Positions 47,420-58,329 of a stretch of 64,000 bases of DNA are shown here, piece after piece. Every line of letters starts with the position of its first letter. The first letter of the stretch is position 1. The notes beneath the pieces were generated by a model. That model was not told the DNA's origin and did not search any database. It worked only from the letters and a program-made list of their open reading frames with translations. Source of the stretch: Ipomoea triloba (lineage: Eukaryota; Streptophyta; Magnoliopsida; Solanales; Convolvulaceae); contig NC_044927.1 in assembly GCF_003576645.1 (NCBI RefSeq), positions 13,602,581 through 13,666,580 of the forward strand. Direction: 5' to 3'. Both the position numbers and the translations under genes were made by a program.

Positions 47420-49505
47420 CAGTAGAGGAAAAACAAAATCTAAAAACAAAAAAAAATGTGAGTAGTCATGTTAGTTAAACCAAAAAGTTGGCTCGCTCCC
47501 TCACTATTCTCAGCTCACGGGTAAGAGGTGGATTATATGGCTTTGGAGGTACACTACACACTCTTACAAACACACTCTCCACTCGTGTATCGCTCGGGGT
47601 GGCAAATACTCTCACAAGCCTTTTTCCAAAAAGGAAAATTTCTAGTCCAAAACTCAGGTTGATATGGATTCAACCTCAAGGTTCAAGAAAACGTACCTTG
47701 GAAAACTTCACAAGCCCTTAAGATCAAGGGTGTATCGCGAGGTAGGTAATAAAATTGAGAGCAAGAAGCAAAGAAAAAGGACAATACAAGCAAAGAAACT
47801 AAGCAATATTTGAAAGAAAAGAGAGAGTACAGAAAGAAGTATGGCAGAAAGCTATGCAAGACCAATATCAGAAGGTAGACACAATTAGAATGTGACAGGG
47901 TTCAAGTGTAACACAACCAAATAGGAATCAAGAACTCCTTCCAACCTTATACTTTTCCCCTTCCTTTTCCCTCCAAGATTCTTTCCCCAACCTTATTCTT
48001 TCTCTTTTGTTTTGTTTTTTTTTTTTTAACTTTCTTGATTTTTTTTTGATTTTTTTATATAATTATCCTCCAAATAAGTAATGAAAATATCGCTAAAAAA
48101 ATTTCGGACCAAGAGGATCACACAAGCCCTTCAAAACAGAAATCAAGAATTTCAAGAATCGCCCAGAAAAACAGAAACGCTACCCTGACTTTGAAGATGA
48201 ATATCTCATAGACCAGAATGAATTAGCAAGTGTATAATATATCAAAAGAACGCCCAGGAAGAGATCTACAACATATCAAACTTTCACATAAAACTAATCG
48301 GCATATCTCTAGATATAGGTCAATTTCTGAAACTGGTCACAGAATGCGGAAATCTGGACAGGGTGTGCTTTCAACGTGATTGTGCGTAAATGTGCTTTGG
48401 ATATAAGTAAGAGCGAGATATATTTGTTTTCTTGACAGAATTTTTGGTAATATGGTGGTTGAGAGGTGTGGGATTTCGTTGATATTGGGTGGGAAAAATT
48501 TGAAAACTATTTTGGGATAGTTTTTCAAGAAACTCAAGAACAAATATCAAGATTCAAGAACACAATCAAGAATGCAAGAATTTTTTTTTTTTGGGGTTTT
48601 GTGATGTATATAAGACAAGAAAAGTATGATAGGAATGATGTGTTTTTTTCTTTTTCTTTTTTGATAAAACCTAGGAAACCTAGGGAACCAAATTTGTAAT
48701 GATTTTGAGATAAACCTATGCTCTGTATACCAAATTGATATGAACCTAGTCCAAGGTTCAAATAAAGATGGAGTATTGTCCTAAGATAGCTCCCAAAGTA
48801 AGGATAGAGATGGATCGAAATACCTTAGACCTCACAAGAAACCCTTAGTCTCGAATCCTCAAAGACTTAGAAGAATCCCATTGTAGCTTCAAGTACCTCG
48901 ATGATGCAATCTTCAATCAACTAGAGTCGGATCTAGTTTCCTTCGATTCAAGAACGAGTCCACGAACCTAAATCTAAGGTTGAAGAAAGGAAGATTGATT
49001 CGGGTCCACGAATCAATTTGCTAGTTGAGACCACGACTAGCCACTAATTGAGTCCACAATTAGCTATAAGGTTTCTTACACAAGTGTAAAGAAAAACTTA
49101 AGAATTTTATTGAATGAAAGCCTCCTTAGACTGATATGATTGTGCCCTATTTATAGGTATAGGGACATCATTATAATCCTAAATACAATTGGAAAAAGAG
49201 TCCTAAACCTAATCTAGAAAGCTAGTAAATATAGTCTTATTTAGAAAGGGATTTAAGGAATCCTTTCTAAATACAAACAAGTGTTTTCTCTTTCATGCCA
49301 AATAATTTAAAATAATGATGACCAAAAATAATAGGGCTGATTTGGGCCTAATTTAATTCCCAAAATCAGCACTTAAAGAATTATAAAATGTCGTGAGTTC
49401 TTCTTCATCTTTTGCAATTGGGCTTGACTTAGATTTTCACCATCTTTGAACATAACCAATGAAGAGTTACTTTAATTGTTTGGACTTGGGCCTTGTGATT
49501 TGCCC
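47420..49505 (-). other. Gypsy leader and putative LTR, no genes
   Basis: A PBS-like TGGTATACAGAGC (minus strand, about 48721-48733) suggests the LTR lies above it (about 48740 to 49500) and the untranslated leader below. ORFs here are low complexity. LTR boundaries were not determined. Confidence 0.45.
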
Positions 49506-49776
49506 AATTGGTACTCTTAATGGATCTTCATTATGTTGTGCTGCATCATCCTCCCCTTCTTGAAAATGATTCGATCTCGAATCTTATAAGCATTGTCTTC
49601 GATCCGTAATATCACTTGAAATGGGCTACTATAATACTTTCCTCTATCAAATGGAATTCTTCTTGGACTTTCTTGTTTCCTCCGCCAATGATGCTTTAAA
49701 GATGTAGTGATGGACGTTGTGGTGAGCACACTATGGACCCTTATTGGATTCCATGTGTCCTGGTTCCTATTATTCT
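49506..49776. repeat. Direct repeat flanking the gypsy pol remnant (first copy)
   Basis: About 270 bases from ATTGGTACTCTTAATGGATC to GTGTCCTGGTTCCTATTA; the second copy is at 51161-51431, same orientation, with a small number of substitutions. They flank the pol remnant like a local duplication. Confidence 0.88.
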
Positions 49777-51097
49777 CCCGTTCTTGAAAAGGATTCGTCC
49801 TCGAATCCAAATCTTCAATGAAAGACAAATAAGCAAGCTTACTTTGTACTTTATCACGCTCATGTAACTTCTTATTGGGATGCTTGACACGAGTTGCTCC
49901 AATTAACTTTATCCTACAACCAACAAGTGAAACAACTAAGTCTAACAGCACACCACAAAATGTAACAACATGCGAAATATTAAATTTAGCTATTTTTCTA
50001 AAATTGACAAGCATAAAATCATTCCTCCTAGAGCTTAAGGTTAAACCAAATACAAAATCCATGGGAAGGCCAAGTAATGATTTAGATGTAGTGTGGTGGT
50101 AAGTAGCACAATTATGAACATAAAATTCTACATCTTTTTTCTTCTTTGGCCAATGAAAATATCCATGCAAAACATCATTAGTCTTTTGAATACAAAATTG
50201 TCCCTTATGTGAATCAACAATTAAACCAATGCCCAAAACAAAGCAAAAAGTGTCAATCCCATTGACTTTGAACCAAATCCCCTTGTGGAAGTAGTATTTG
50301 CCATAAAATCTTTTCCAATGTGCCTTGTAACTTCCCAGTGATTCCTTATCTCTATCAAATAAAGTTTTAGTAAAATAAAAATTAAGGAATCTCGAATGTA
50401 TGGAAGCAAACAAATTTCTAACACATCTAGCAAGTAGGTCATCAATAGAAACATGGCAAACAAATCTAGAGAATTTTAATGCATGCTTTTGAAATAAAAG
50501 TGAGTAGAAAGTGACTCCCCTTCTTTTCTCTTGCTTACTATCCTTTTTAGTTACCAAGAGAGGCTCCACTTTGACACCTTGGTCTAGTCCTTTCAATTGT
50601 ATCACTAATTGTGGTCCCTTTGTTTGGCTACAAACTGAGTTAGAGGATTGGATTGGCGACTGTAATTCCAAACATAGAGGTTCCACTTTGCTCTCTTTGA
50701 TTTCTTCTTTCTCCGAGGCTGGTTTGAGAGCTTGCGCCAATCTCAATTGAATTTCTTCTACTTGTTTAGGAGACAAAGTGGGCAAGACATATCTAACTCC
50801 ATTCATGTGAAACACATAAGTGTTCTTCGTTCCATCATAACTTATTTTTATGTCAAATTTCCATGGTCTACCTAACAAGATATGAGCAACTTGCATTCGG
50901 GTAATATCACACAAAATTTCATCAAAGTAATTGTTAATAGATAAAGGAATAAGGGTCTGCTTGGTTACTCCAACTCCTCTTGCATCAGATAACCATTGCA
51001 ATGGATAAGGATTTGGGTAATCAAGCAAAGGTAACTGAAGAATTCTAACCATAGCTGCACTAGCCACACTTGTGCAACTTCCAGAATCTATTACCAC
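49517..51097 (-). pseudogene. Gypsy pol remnant: protease plus integrase scraps
   Basis: The 526-residue frame opens with a retroviral-type aspartic protease domain: VIDSGSCTSVAS (active-site DSG), VTKQTLIPLSI and AHILLGRPWKFD. Later blocks include FYVHNCATYHHTTSKS and GLPMDFVFGLTLSSRRNDF (integrase-like) and DLDSRTNPFQERENN (the tail of such polyproteins). Reverse transcriptase and RNase H are absent, so it is an internally deleted copy. It lies upstream of the gag piece in its own reading direction, so the two come from different copies or a rearranged one. Confidence 0.8.
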
Positions 51098-51160
51098 AGT
51101 ACAAGTATTCCCTCTTAATGACCCTTGAGCACAAAATATATTTTCTCTTTGAGACTCATC

Positions 51161-51431
51161 AATTGGTACTCTTAATGGATCTTCATTATGTTGTGCCGCA
51201 TCATCTTCCCCTTCTTGAAAATGATTCGACCTCGAATCTTATAAGCATTGTCTTCGATCCATAATATCACTTGAAATGGGCCACTATAATACTTTCATCT
51301 ATCAAATGGAATTCTTCTTGAACTTTCTTGTTTCCTCCACCAATGATGCTTTAAAGATGTAGTGATGGGCCTTGTGATGAGCACACTATGGACCCTTATT
51401 GGATTCCATGTGTCCTGGTTCCTATTACTTT
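51161..51431. repeat. Direct repeat flanking the gypsy pol remnant (second copy)
   Basis: Partner of 49506-49776. Differences such as TGCTGC versus TGCCGC show it is not a simple assembly duplicate. Confidence 0.88.
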
Positions 51432-51819
51432 AGTTCGAAATATTTGTGCTTGGTTGCTTAAAGACGCCAGAGAAGCAGAGCATGTCCGCCGGAGAAGAAG
51501 AAAACATATGTGAAATGACTAAAATACCCTCATTATTTTAGGGTTTTGAATTTTCCGGCGAATTTGGCCGGTAATTTTGCCGGAGTGACCAAAATTGATA
51601 CAAATTGAAAAGTCATGGTATGCAATTAACACTTTTGAAAGTCGTGGATGGAAATTAATAGGACCCCTATAGTCAGTGGACCAAAATGGCAATTTGCTCG
51701 GAAAATGACCAAATTGCCACAACATTTTTTTAAAACGTTGTTAATCATGGATGTTAATCTTGACAAGATCAATGGCTCTCATCTCACCGCACAATCACAC
51801 CTGAAAAAATCAACACATG

Positions 51820-51824
<5 letters not shown>

Positions 51825-51876
<52 letters not shown>

Positions 51877-51877
51877 N

Positions 51878-51952
<75 letters not shown>
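51825..51952. repeat. (TA)n then (GA)n microsatellite with one N
   Basis: About 105 bases of TA with an N at 51877, then about 23 bases of GA. The length is unreliable because of the N. Confidence 0.93.
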
Positions 51953-53407
51953 TCTAGATCAAGTGAGGTCTGGCTGCCCCATGCAACACTGTGGTCAATT
52001 ATTGGCTATTAGATTAGATCAGCCAACAAATCATATTCCTCAAGACTTCTCCAAGATTGGTGCGCATGATCTCCAACCACGCGAACTGCAAGTGTAATTT
52101 CGTCATACGGCACCAGAATATGATAAATCATAATGTTGTGTGTTTTATGTATGCTATTGGTGCATTATTAACCTTACTTTGGTGTATTTGTGGATTCTTG
52201 TTTGTGCATTGATGATAGTTGAGTGTGGTGCATTTTACAATTATTGTCTCTTTGTGCATATCTAACCACTTGTAGTGCATATTAATGCACATAGTGGTGC
52301 ATAATATGATTACTTATTGTGCTTTAAATACGGGTAGAAAACTAGACAAACTTATAATTTGTGATGCATTATTGTTCATACTCTGGTGCATTTGTGTGTG
52401 TATAGTTATGCATTCTTTTACACCAGGACAGCTAAATCTTAAAATGAGTTTGATAGTTGTGCATTTATGAACACTTATGGTGCATGTTTATATAGATAAT
52501 GATGCATAATTTGACTACTTGTGCTTTAAATACTGAGTGAAAATGTGCACCCAGTATTTCAGACTCTATGGCATTTGAGTGTATATAGTTGTGCATTTAT
52601 TGCAGTTATGTTGTGCTTTTAACCAATGTGAACTAAATGTTAAATTTAGTTTAATAGTTGTGCATTTCTGAACCCTTATGGTGCATTTGCATGCACTTGG
52701 TGGTGCATAATTTGATTATTGTGCATTTATGAGCACTTATAGTCATGATTGCAATAGGTGCTAAGCGCTAGTCGGGCGGTAGACTAGCGCCTAGCGCCTA
52801 GGCGGTCTAGGCGGTACTTAGGCGGCGACCTATAAAAACAAAAAAAAAATAATGCATATGTGTGGGTGTATGTCATATATTATATTATATAAATATTTCT
52901 TACATTTCTTATTTATATAAATAAATAAATTAAAATATATATAAATATAATAAAAAATTAACAAGACCGACTCGCCCGAGTTAACTCTGCTAACTTTGCC
53001 GAGTTGGGCGAGTTAACTTGACTGAATTCGGTCGCGAACTCGGCCTAGTCGGTCGATTTAGGCGCTAGGCGGCCGTCTAGGCGCCTGGCCACCTAGGTTG
53101 CCGCCTAGGGAGCAATTCGCCTCGGCCTAGGGGCGCCTAGCGCCTAGGCGATGCCTAGGTGGCCTATGCGGCCGATTTTTGCAACAGTGCTTATAGTTCA
53201 TGTTTATTCAGATAATGGTGCATAAGTTGACTACCTATTGTGCTTTGAACACTCCTTGTTGCACGTAAAATGAAAATAAAATGACCAAAACACCCCACCG
53301 CCTAATTGAAAAGCTTAATTTCCAAATCAGTTAAATCTGTTGGATGAAAGGAATCGCACAGCGCACAATAGTCCACATGACTGCACGTGGACTACAATGA
53401 CCGCATT

Positions 53408-53409
<2 letters not shown>
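51953..53409. mobile_element. TA-anchored element D with GTGCAT array and a nested repeat
   Basis: Lies between (TA)n(GA)n and the next (TA)n. 52140-52740 and 53190-53250 are rich in TGGTGCATNN units at irregular spacing. About 52752-53190 is a different GC-rich insertion made of GCGCCTAGGCG-like units. End similarity to A-C is weak: TCTAGATCAAGTGAGGTC at the left only. Confidence 0.5.
52752..53190. repeat. Insertion rich in GCCTAGGCG palindromes
   Basis: Repeated GGCGGTCTAGGCGG, CTAGCGCCTAGGCG and similar units at both ends with AT-rich DNA between; the end blocks are inverted relative to each other. No ORF. Foldback-type repeat. Confidence 0.7.

Positions 53410-53472
<63 letters not shown>
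53410..53472. repeat. (TA)n microsatellite
   Basis: About 62 bases of TA between elements D and E. Confidence 0.95.
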
Positions 53473-53474
<2 letters not shown>

Positions 53475-53481
53475 TATATCA

Positions 53482-53771
53482 GGATCACATGAGAACCAAG
53501 CTTGTTGTGCAGAGGTCATCTTAGTAACAATGCTTGCACAACCGGTTGCACAACTAGGCATTATTACAGGTTGTACAATTGTAAGTTCAAATTAATTACA
53601 AAACTACAACCACATTTTTTGAAAAATACTCTACAGTGTGTTTTGATAGCCATTTTTCATGTGCACAATCATTCATTACAAGTTACACAATCAGGTAATA
53701 GCAATTGCACAATCTAGTATTATGGGTTGCACAAGGTAGTTTTCATGGGAAGAGTGGTTCTCATTTGATCC
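53482..53771. mobile_element. TA/CA-anchored element E with 17-bp inverted ends
   Basis: GGATCACATGAGAACCA (53482-53498) and TGGTTCTCATTTGATCC (53755-53771) are inverted with one mismatch. A (TA)n tract lies left and a (CA)n tract right. The interior repeats GTTGCACAA-like units. 290 bases, no ORF. Confidence 0.78.
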
Positions 53772-53774
53772 CGA

Positions 53775-53802
53775 CTATACACACACACACACACACACAC
53801 AT
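53775..53802. repeat. (CA)n microsatellite
   Basis: About 26 bases of CA just right of element E. Confidence 0.95.
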
Positions 53803-54624
53803 AAGATGTATGATGACTCTTATTTTGTATCATATTTAATTTTACCCTATTCTTACCCCTTCTTTATGTTCATTTCATGGTGTTTATTTGGGTTTTAGAA
53901 CTAAAAATCACATTTTGTGCTCAAAATGACCCAAAATGCACTTTGGAGTAAGAAAAATGGAAAAGAAAGAAAAAGTTGATCATTTTGGAACAAAAACGCA
54001 TGGAAAAGGAGCACGGAAACAAAACCGGATGAAAACATGCAACAGAGCAGATCTAGGAAGAACGTGGCGTGAAGACAAATTAAAGTCACAGATGGCGATG
54101 CCATAGCCATACGCTGCCCGTGCATAATGCACATGCACAGCTTGTCCTCCGCACAAACACATCATGTCTGTGCCATGCCGGTGCAACCGCACGGGCAGTG
54201 GCACGCCCGTGTGATGCACATGCGCCGAAATACTAGAGAAATACTGATAAGTTCTTATTTGTTTATATTTTTCTCTCATTCACTAAGTCATTTTGCTTTT
54301 AGATCATTCCAAATTTCATGAGAATTAGTGCTTATTTGTGTTATTTTGCAAAGAGTATGAGTTGGAAAGCATTGGGAGCAAAGACGAGGATTTTCATGCA
54401 TTTTGGATGCATTTGGGGTCAATGGGAGTCAAGGAGAAGCTATGGAGATGGGTGCAATACTTTCAAGGGAGCCTAAGAGTTTTATTTTCAATGGTATTGG
54501 TCATTTGGGCAAGCTAAAACAAAAGTGAAGCAAAAGGTCAAGGTGTTGAAATTCTTGCACTGAACATCGACGTCTTAGTGATTGGACGATATCTCGGCCT
54601 ATAAATATCCAAATTGAGTGATTC
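53803..54624. other. Spacer, possibly gypsy LTR or 5' sequence
   Basis: Phrases such as GCACGGGCAGTGGCACGCC (about 54190) resemble those in some plant gypsy LTRs. No gene is supported and boundaries are not visible. Confidence 0.35.
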
Positions 54625-55868
54625 TTGTGTCATTGGAACGAAGACTCAAAGGGCTATAACTCTCAACAATATCAAGATCCCCAATATGCTTCATATGGTA
54701 AATACTCCCAATATTCACATGACTACAATCCACCTCAATATCCTTACCCACCACAAGATTACTCTCCAAATCCATACCATCACCCATTCATTACACACCA
54801 TACCCCCAAGACACTCAACCTCCATATGATTACATCCATTAACCAAGTGTTGGGAGGTATGAATTAGATGAGGAAACTTTGGTGTTGGCTAGGCGTTGGG
54901 GAGTCACTATTGTACCCGATGATTACATTGAGGATAATGGATATCCCATGAGACCAAGTGAGGAAGAATATGACAATAATCAATGTGAACATCAAGAGCC
55001 ATTCTATCAAGAACCTCCACAAGCAAGCCAACCTATTGATGAGGAGATGAGGTCCATGATGAATAACATAATTATTCAAATGAACATGTTACAAGTTCAA
55101 TTGGATGATCTTAAAGCTCAAGAAAAAGGCTTGACAACTCAAGAATCTATTCAAAGTTCATTTCCTTATGAAGATGTTATACAAGAGTTGTTTAAGCCAA
55201 GTGAAGGTGGTGATGAAGGGGAGAATGAGGACGAAGATGATGATGATGATGAGAAAGTGGATGAGGAAATTAAAATGGAAACTTTGAATTGGGAAGAAAG
55301 CGTAGAGTTGCAAGGGAATGGTGACAAGGTGCAACTTGAAGATGGTCCAAGTGAAGACGTGCTCAAGAATGCTGAAATTGATGAAATTTGTGGTACAAAT
55401 GAGGAATGCCCTTCAATGGATGACATTTCCTTGGGTGAGAACTTTAGAATAATTTGGGAACCGAGAGGTGTCAATAGCCTTAAGAGTTTTGGCCCACATT
55501 GGCCTATGTTTGAATCAATGGATTCCCACTTCTTATTGGTGTATGAGAAAGACTCAAGACTCTCCTTACTTGCCAATGAAAAGGAAAGTCAAGAAAAGAA
55601 AAGAAGTGGAGGCCAAGGAAATGATCAAGCTTTTGAGTATTATCAAGACCTGAGGTTTAGAAAGAAGACATCATTTGATTTATGGGTAAAAAATGGATTT
55701 GAGGAAGGGATATTCTTGAAGATTGATTTGTATGAGCATAGTGTCTTAAACTTTAGAGTGGTGGACTTGTGCATAAAGGAATTTGTTGATGGCCACCATT
55801 TGAAGCACTATCTAGAAGACAAGTTTGCTGGGAAGGAGGGAATGTTCTTTCCCCGTTCTCTTGAATGA
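54625..55868 (+). pseudogene. Acidic ORF of an Athila-like Ty3-gypsy element (gag-like, unassigned)
   Basis: The N-terminal part is Tyr/Gln/Pro-rich (YNSQQYQDPQYASYGKYSQY), followed by RRWGVTIVPDDYIEDNGYP and a strongly acidic run (about 55214-55272). The frame changes between the 54625 start and the 54879 part, and a TAA at 54840-54842 interrupts the downstream frame. It ends GMFFPRSLE at 55868, next to the Athila-type 3' signature. No RT, integrase or zinc knuckle is seen, so it may be a non-autonomous (LARD-like) derivative. Confidence 0.6.
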
Positions 55869-57029
55869 TGAACAAAATTGAGGTTTAGTCGAGCTAGCGA
55901 CGTTAAACTTAGCGCTTCATGGGAGGCACCCCATGTTATCTTTCATTTTATTGCATTTTATTTTTTTTCTTTATTTTTCTTTATACTTTTATTTTTGATA
56001 TATCATGCTTTCACTTGTGCTTTCATGTGAGTATTCTCTTGACTCTAGGAATGACACTAAGGAGTTTGCTCAATTCCAAGAAGGCTTCATGATGATTCTT
56101 TGGAAAAAGAATATTCATTAGGGGAGTCTCATCTACCTTCTCTACTCTCTTTAATTGTAAATAGTGTTTTACTTGGTGTAGATAGTAGATATTGTGTTCA
56201 TTATGCTTATTGTGCTACCCTTTTCCCCCTTATGCTTTATTTTCTTTCACATCGATGACAATGTAATTTCTAAGTGTGGTGGAACACAAAAGTTGGGTAA
56301 TTTTTGAAAATTTTTGAAACCTTGCTTGGATGACTCATTGTGCATAATATTTGGTAAATTACATTTCCTTGATTGAAATTGTGATCGCTCCCTCTTTGTT
56401 GGTTGGTGGTTTATTTTAGTGGAACTTGTTGCAACTCAACTTGTGATTGATGAGCCAAGTGGTTACATGATTGATCTATTCCCTTGCCAATAGTCTTGTT
56501 AACCACTTAATAATTGAATCAATTCTTAATCTAGTGCGTTGTGCATTGCTAGTGAAGGCTTGTGTGAGATTCCAGTAATGGTTGTTTTGCTAGAACTTGC
56601 CTCATTACCCTCCAAGTGAAGTCTAAGATTTACATGTTTTGAAATGATTTAGGCCATTTTTGTTAGCCCTAGCCTTTTAGCCTACCATTTTAACATATGT
56701 TTACCTCTAGTTATCCCCGTTAAGCCTTTTGTTTGTTTAATAAGCACTTGTCCCCTCATTGTGATTGTTTTTATTTGTGTTAACCCTCATCATTTAACCT
56801 TTAACCCTTAGCCAAAAATATTTTCCTCCACCCTTGAGAGAATATAACACTTGTTCTTTTGCTTAGAAGAGATCTTATTTGGAGCTTGTTTCGTTAGCAA
56901 TTCTCTTGATAATTTTGTCTAAGTGTGGGGGGGGGGGGTATTGAGAATAAGTTGTTTGTTGATTTGAAAGGACAAGAAAATGAAAAAGATGATGTTGAGA
57001 AAATTGAGAAAAAGTATTGGAAAAAATGA
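55869..57029 (+). other. Athila-like 3' untranslated region and polypurine tract
   Basis: GTCGAGCTAGCGACGTTAAA then GGGAGGCACCCCATG (55887-55935) is the phrase found after pol/env in Athila-type elements. AAGTGTGGTGG at 56270 and a G-run at 56926-56938 look like PPTs. No gene in the rest. Confidence 0.6.
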
Positions 57030-57889
57030 TAATGAAATTCAGACTCGTTGAGTCTAAGTTCTAAAATTTGTAAGCAACTTCCAATTAATGAAACTAATTA
57101 CTAGTTTCATTGAAGGTTATCTAAAGAGATCTAGAACTAGTGCAGCGTATAGTTCTATTGAAAGGCAAAGTAAGAATAACGAAAACATTAAAATAACAAG
57201 GACATACACAGGCAATTGATAACCCAGTTCAGAACCTCAGTTCCTACGTTTGGGGGGCATCACTCTGGTTGCCCAACTCTTCACTGATCAACAATATTAA
57301 ATGTACCACCAATTACAGTTGTATCTCACACGGCAACTCAAGAAATTCATCATCGTTCCTTCTAGAGTTTAGCCCTGAAGAGTTGACAAGAACGCGATCT
57401 CCCGATCTTCTTGAATTGAGGCTCCCCTTCAATAGTAGCACCGACGGCTTTCCAGAGTGAATACTTGCCCAGGAATTCTCATAGAGAAAGTGTATCTTGT
57501 GTCGAAGGTAAGCTTTGTCAAGATCTCTCTTAAGCCCTTACAAAGATTGCTTTGCTGATTGTTCTTTGTAAATTTTCTCCAAACATTCATGAATAAGGGT
57601 TGGCTCTTATTTATCCTTTTTAGTATCTTGAAATGATTGTAGCTCCAATAACTAACTCTGAACATCTTCTCCATTCTGGTGCAGATACTTGTTCAATAAG
57701 TTGTATCTGTTGTTTCCAATATCTTCCAGTCTTCTGAACTACTCCCTGTACTATACAGATGTCTTATTCTAAGAGTACATATAGACCAACTATGTTTGAA
57801 CTATCTACTAAACTAATGGCATATTGACATGAAACTTAGTACAATTTAGGGAGTTCATAAAAATACTTGTTTTAACACTTTTATTAACA
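57030..57889 (-). repeat. LTR of a minus-strand copia element (left end approximate)
   Basis: The minus-strand polypurine tract AAAGGGGGAGA (57891-57901) is followed by TGTTAATAAAAGTG starting at 57889. The other end is not clearly delimited and could lie anywhere around 56950-57050. Confidence 0.6.
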
Positions 57890-57901
57890 ATCTCCCCCTT
57901 T

Positions 57902-58329
57902 GTATCAAGTTTCTTGGCAATTTACAGCACAACCTTCTAATGTATCAGAGATAGTTCAAAAACACATTCAAAACAAGATAGAGTGTCCATGCGTAATCAA
58001 TGTTATCAAGTTCGAGTTCAGAACATAAAGATGATCATTTCATCGAAAAAAAATAAACTTGACAAACTAAGACCTTATTACAAAAAGTGAATTGCTTAAC
58101 ACATGCTGAATAAAGATGATATCTTCCAGCACTTGGGGGTCTTCAAAAAAAAACTTCCTTCCGAGCTTCAACTAACACATAGAATCCGGTCAAAGTAACA
58201 CATCAAATCAAGTAACCAATGATTAGAAGGTTTGTCCTACTCCCCCTATTGCTAGGAACTTGTGAATCTGTAGCCACAAGACTCTTATCAGGACCAAGTA
58301 GGAAAGCAAACCCAGATTTTGAAACAGAA
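57902..58329 (-). other. 3' untranslated region after the env-like ORF
   Basis: Between the stop of the minus-strand env-like ORF and the PPT. No gene. Confidence 0.6.

Larger units (their letters stand above)
46913..51699. mobile_element. Mutator-like element with about 150-bp TIRs and exact 9-bp target duplication
   Basis: The left end GAGCAAATTGTCATTTTGG and the right end CCAAAATGGCAATTTGCTC are inverted repeats continuing about 150 bases inward with few mismatches. GGAAAATGA flanks both sides exactly (46904-46912 and 51700-51708); a 9-bp duplication is diagnostic of Mutator-like transposition. No MULE transposase is visible; the 4.8-kb interior holds minus-strand gypsy fragments (gag start, LTR/leader, protease and integrase scraps). 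Non-autonomous, Pack-MULE-like in form although its cargo is retrotransposon sequence. Confidence 0.88.
46374..51824. mobile_element. TA-anchored element C with GCACCTTA array, split by a Mutator-like element
   Basis: The left part (46374-46912) starts after (TA)n and holds ACGCACCTTA-type repeats; the right part (51709-51824) ends at the next (TA)n. The ends are related inverted sequences: TCAAGTGCGAATATGCAGTT at the left against TCAGGTGTGATTGTGCGGT on the opposite strand at the right, each followed by GAGCC(A/G)TTGATC. Without the nested insertion it is about 650 bases. Confidence 0.65.

Noticed and set aside
45971..53595. ORFs encoding long YIYIYI stretches
   Set aside because: They are translations of (TA)n microsatellites, not genes.
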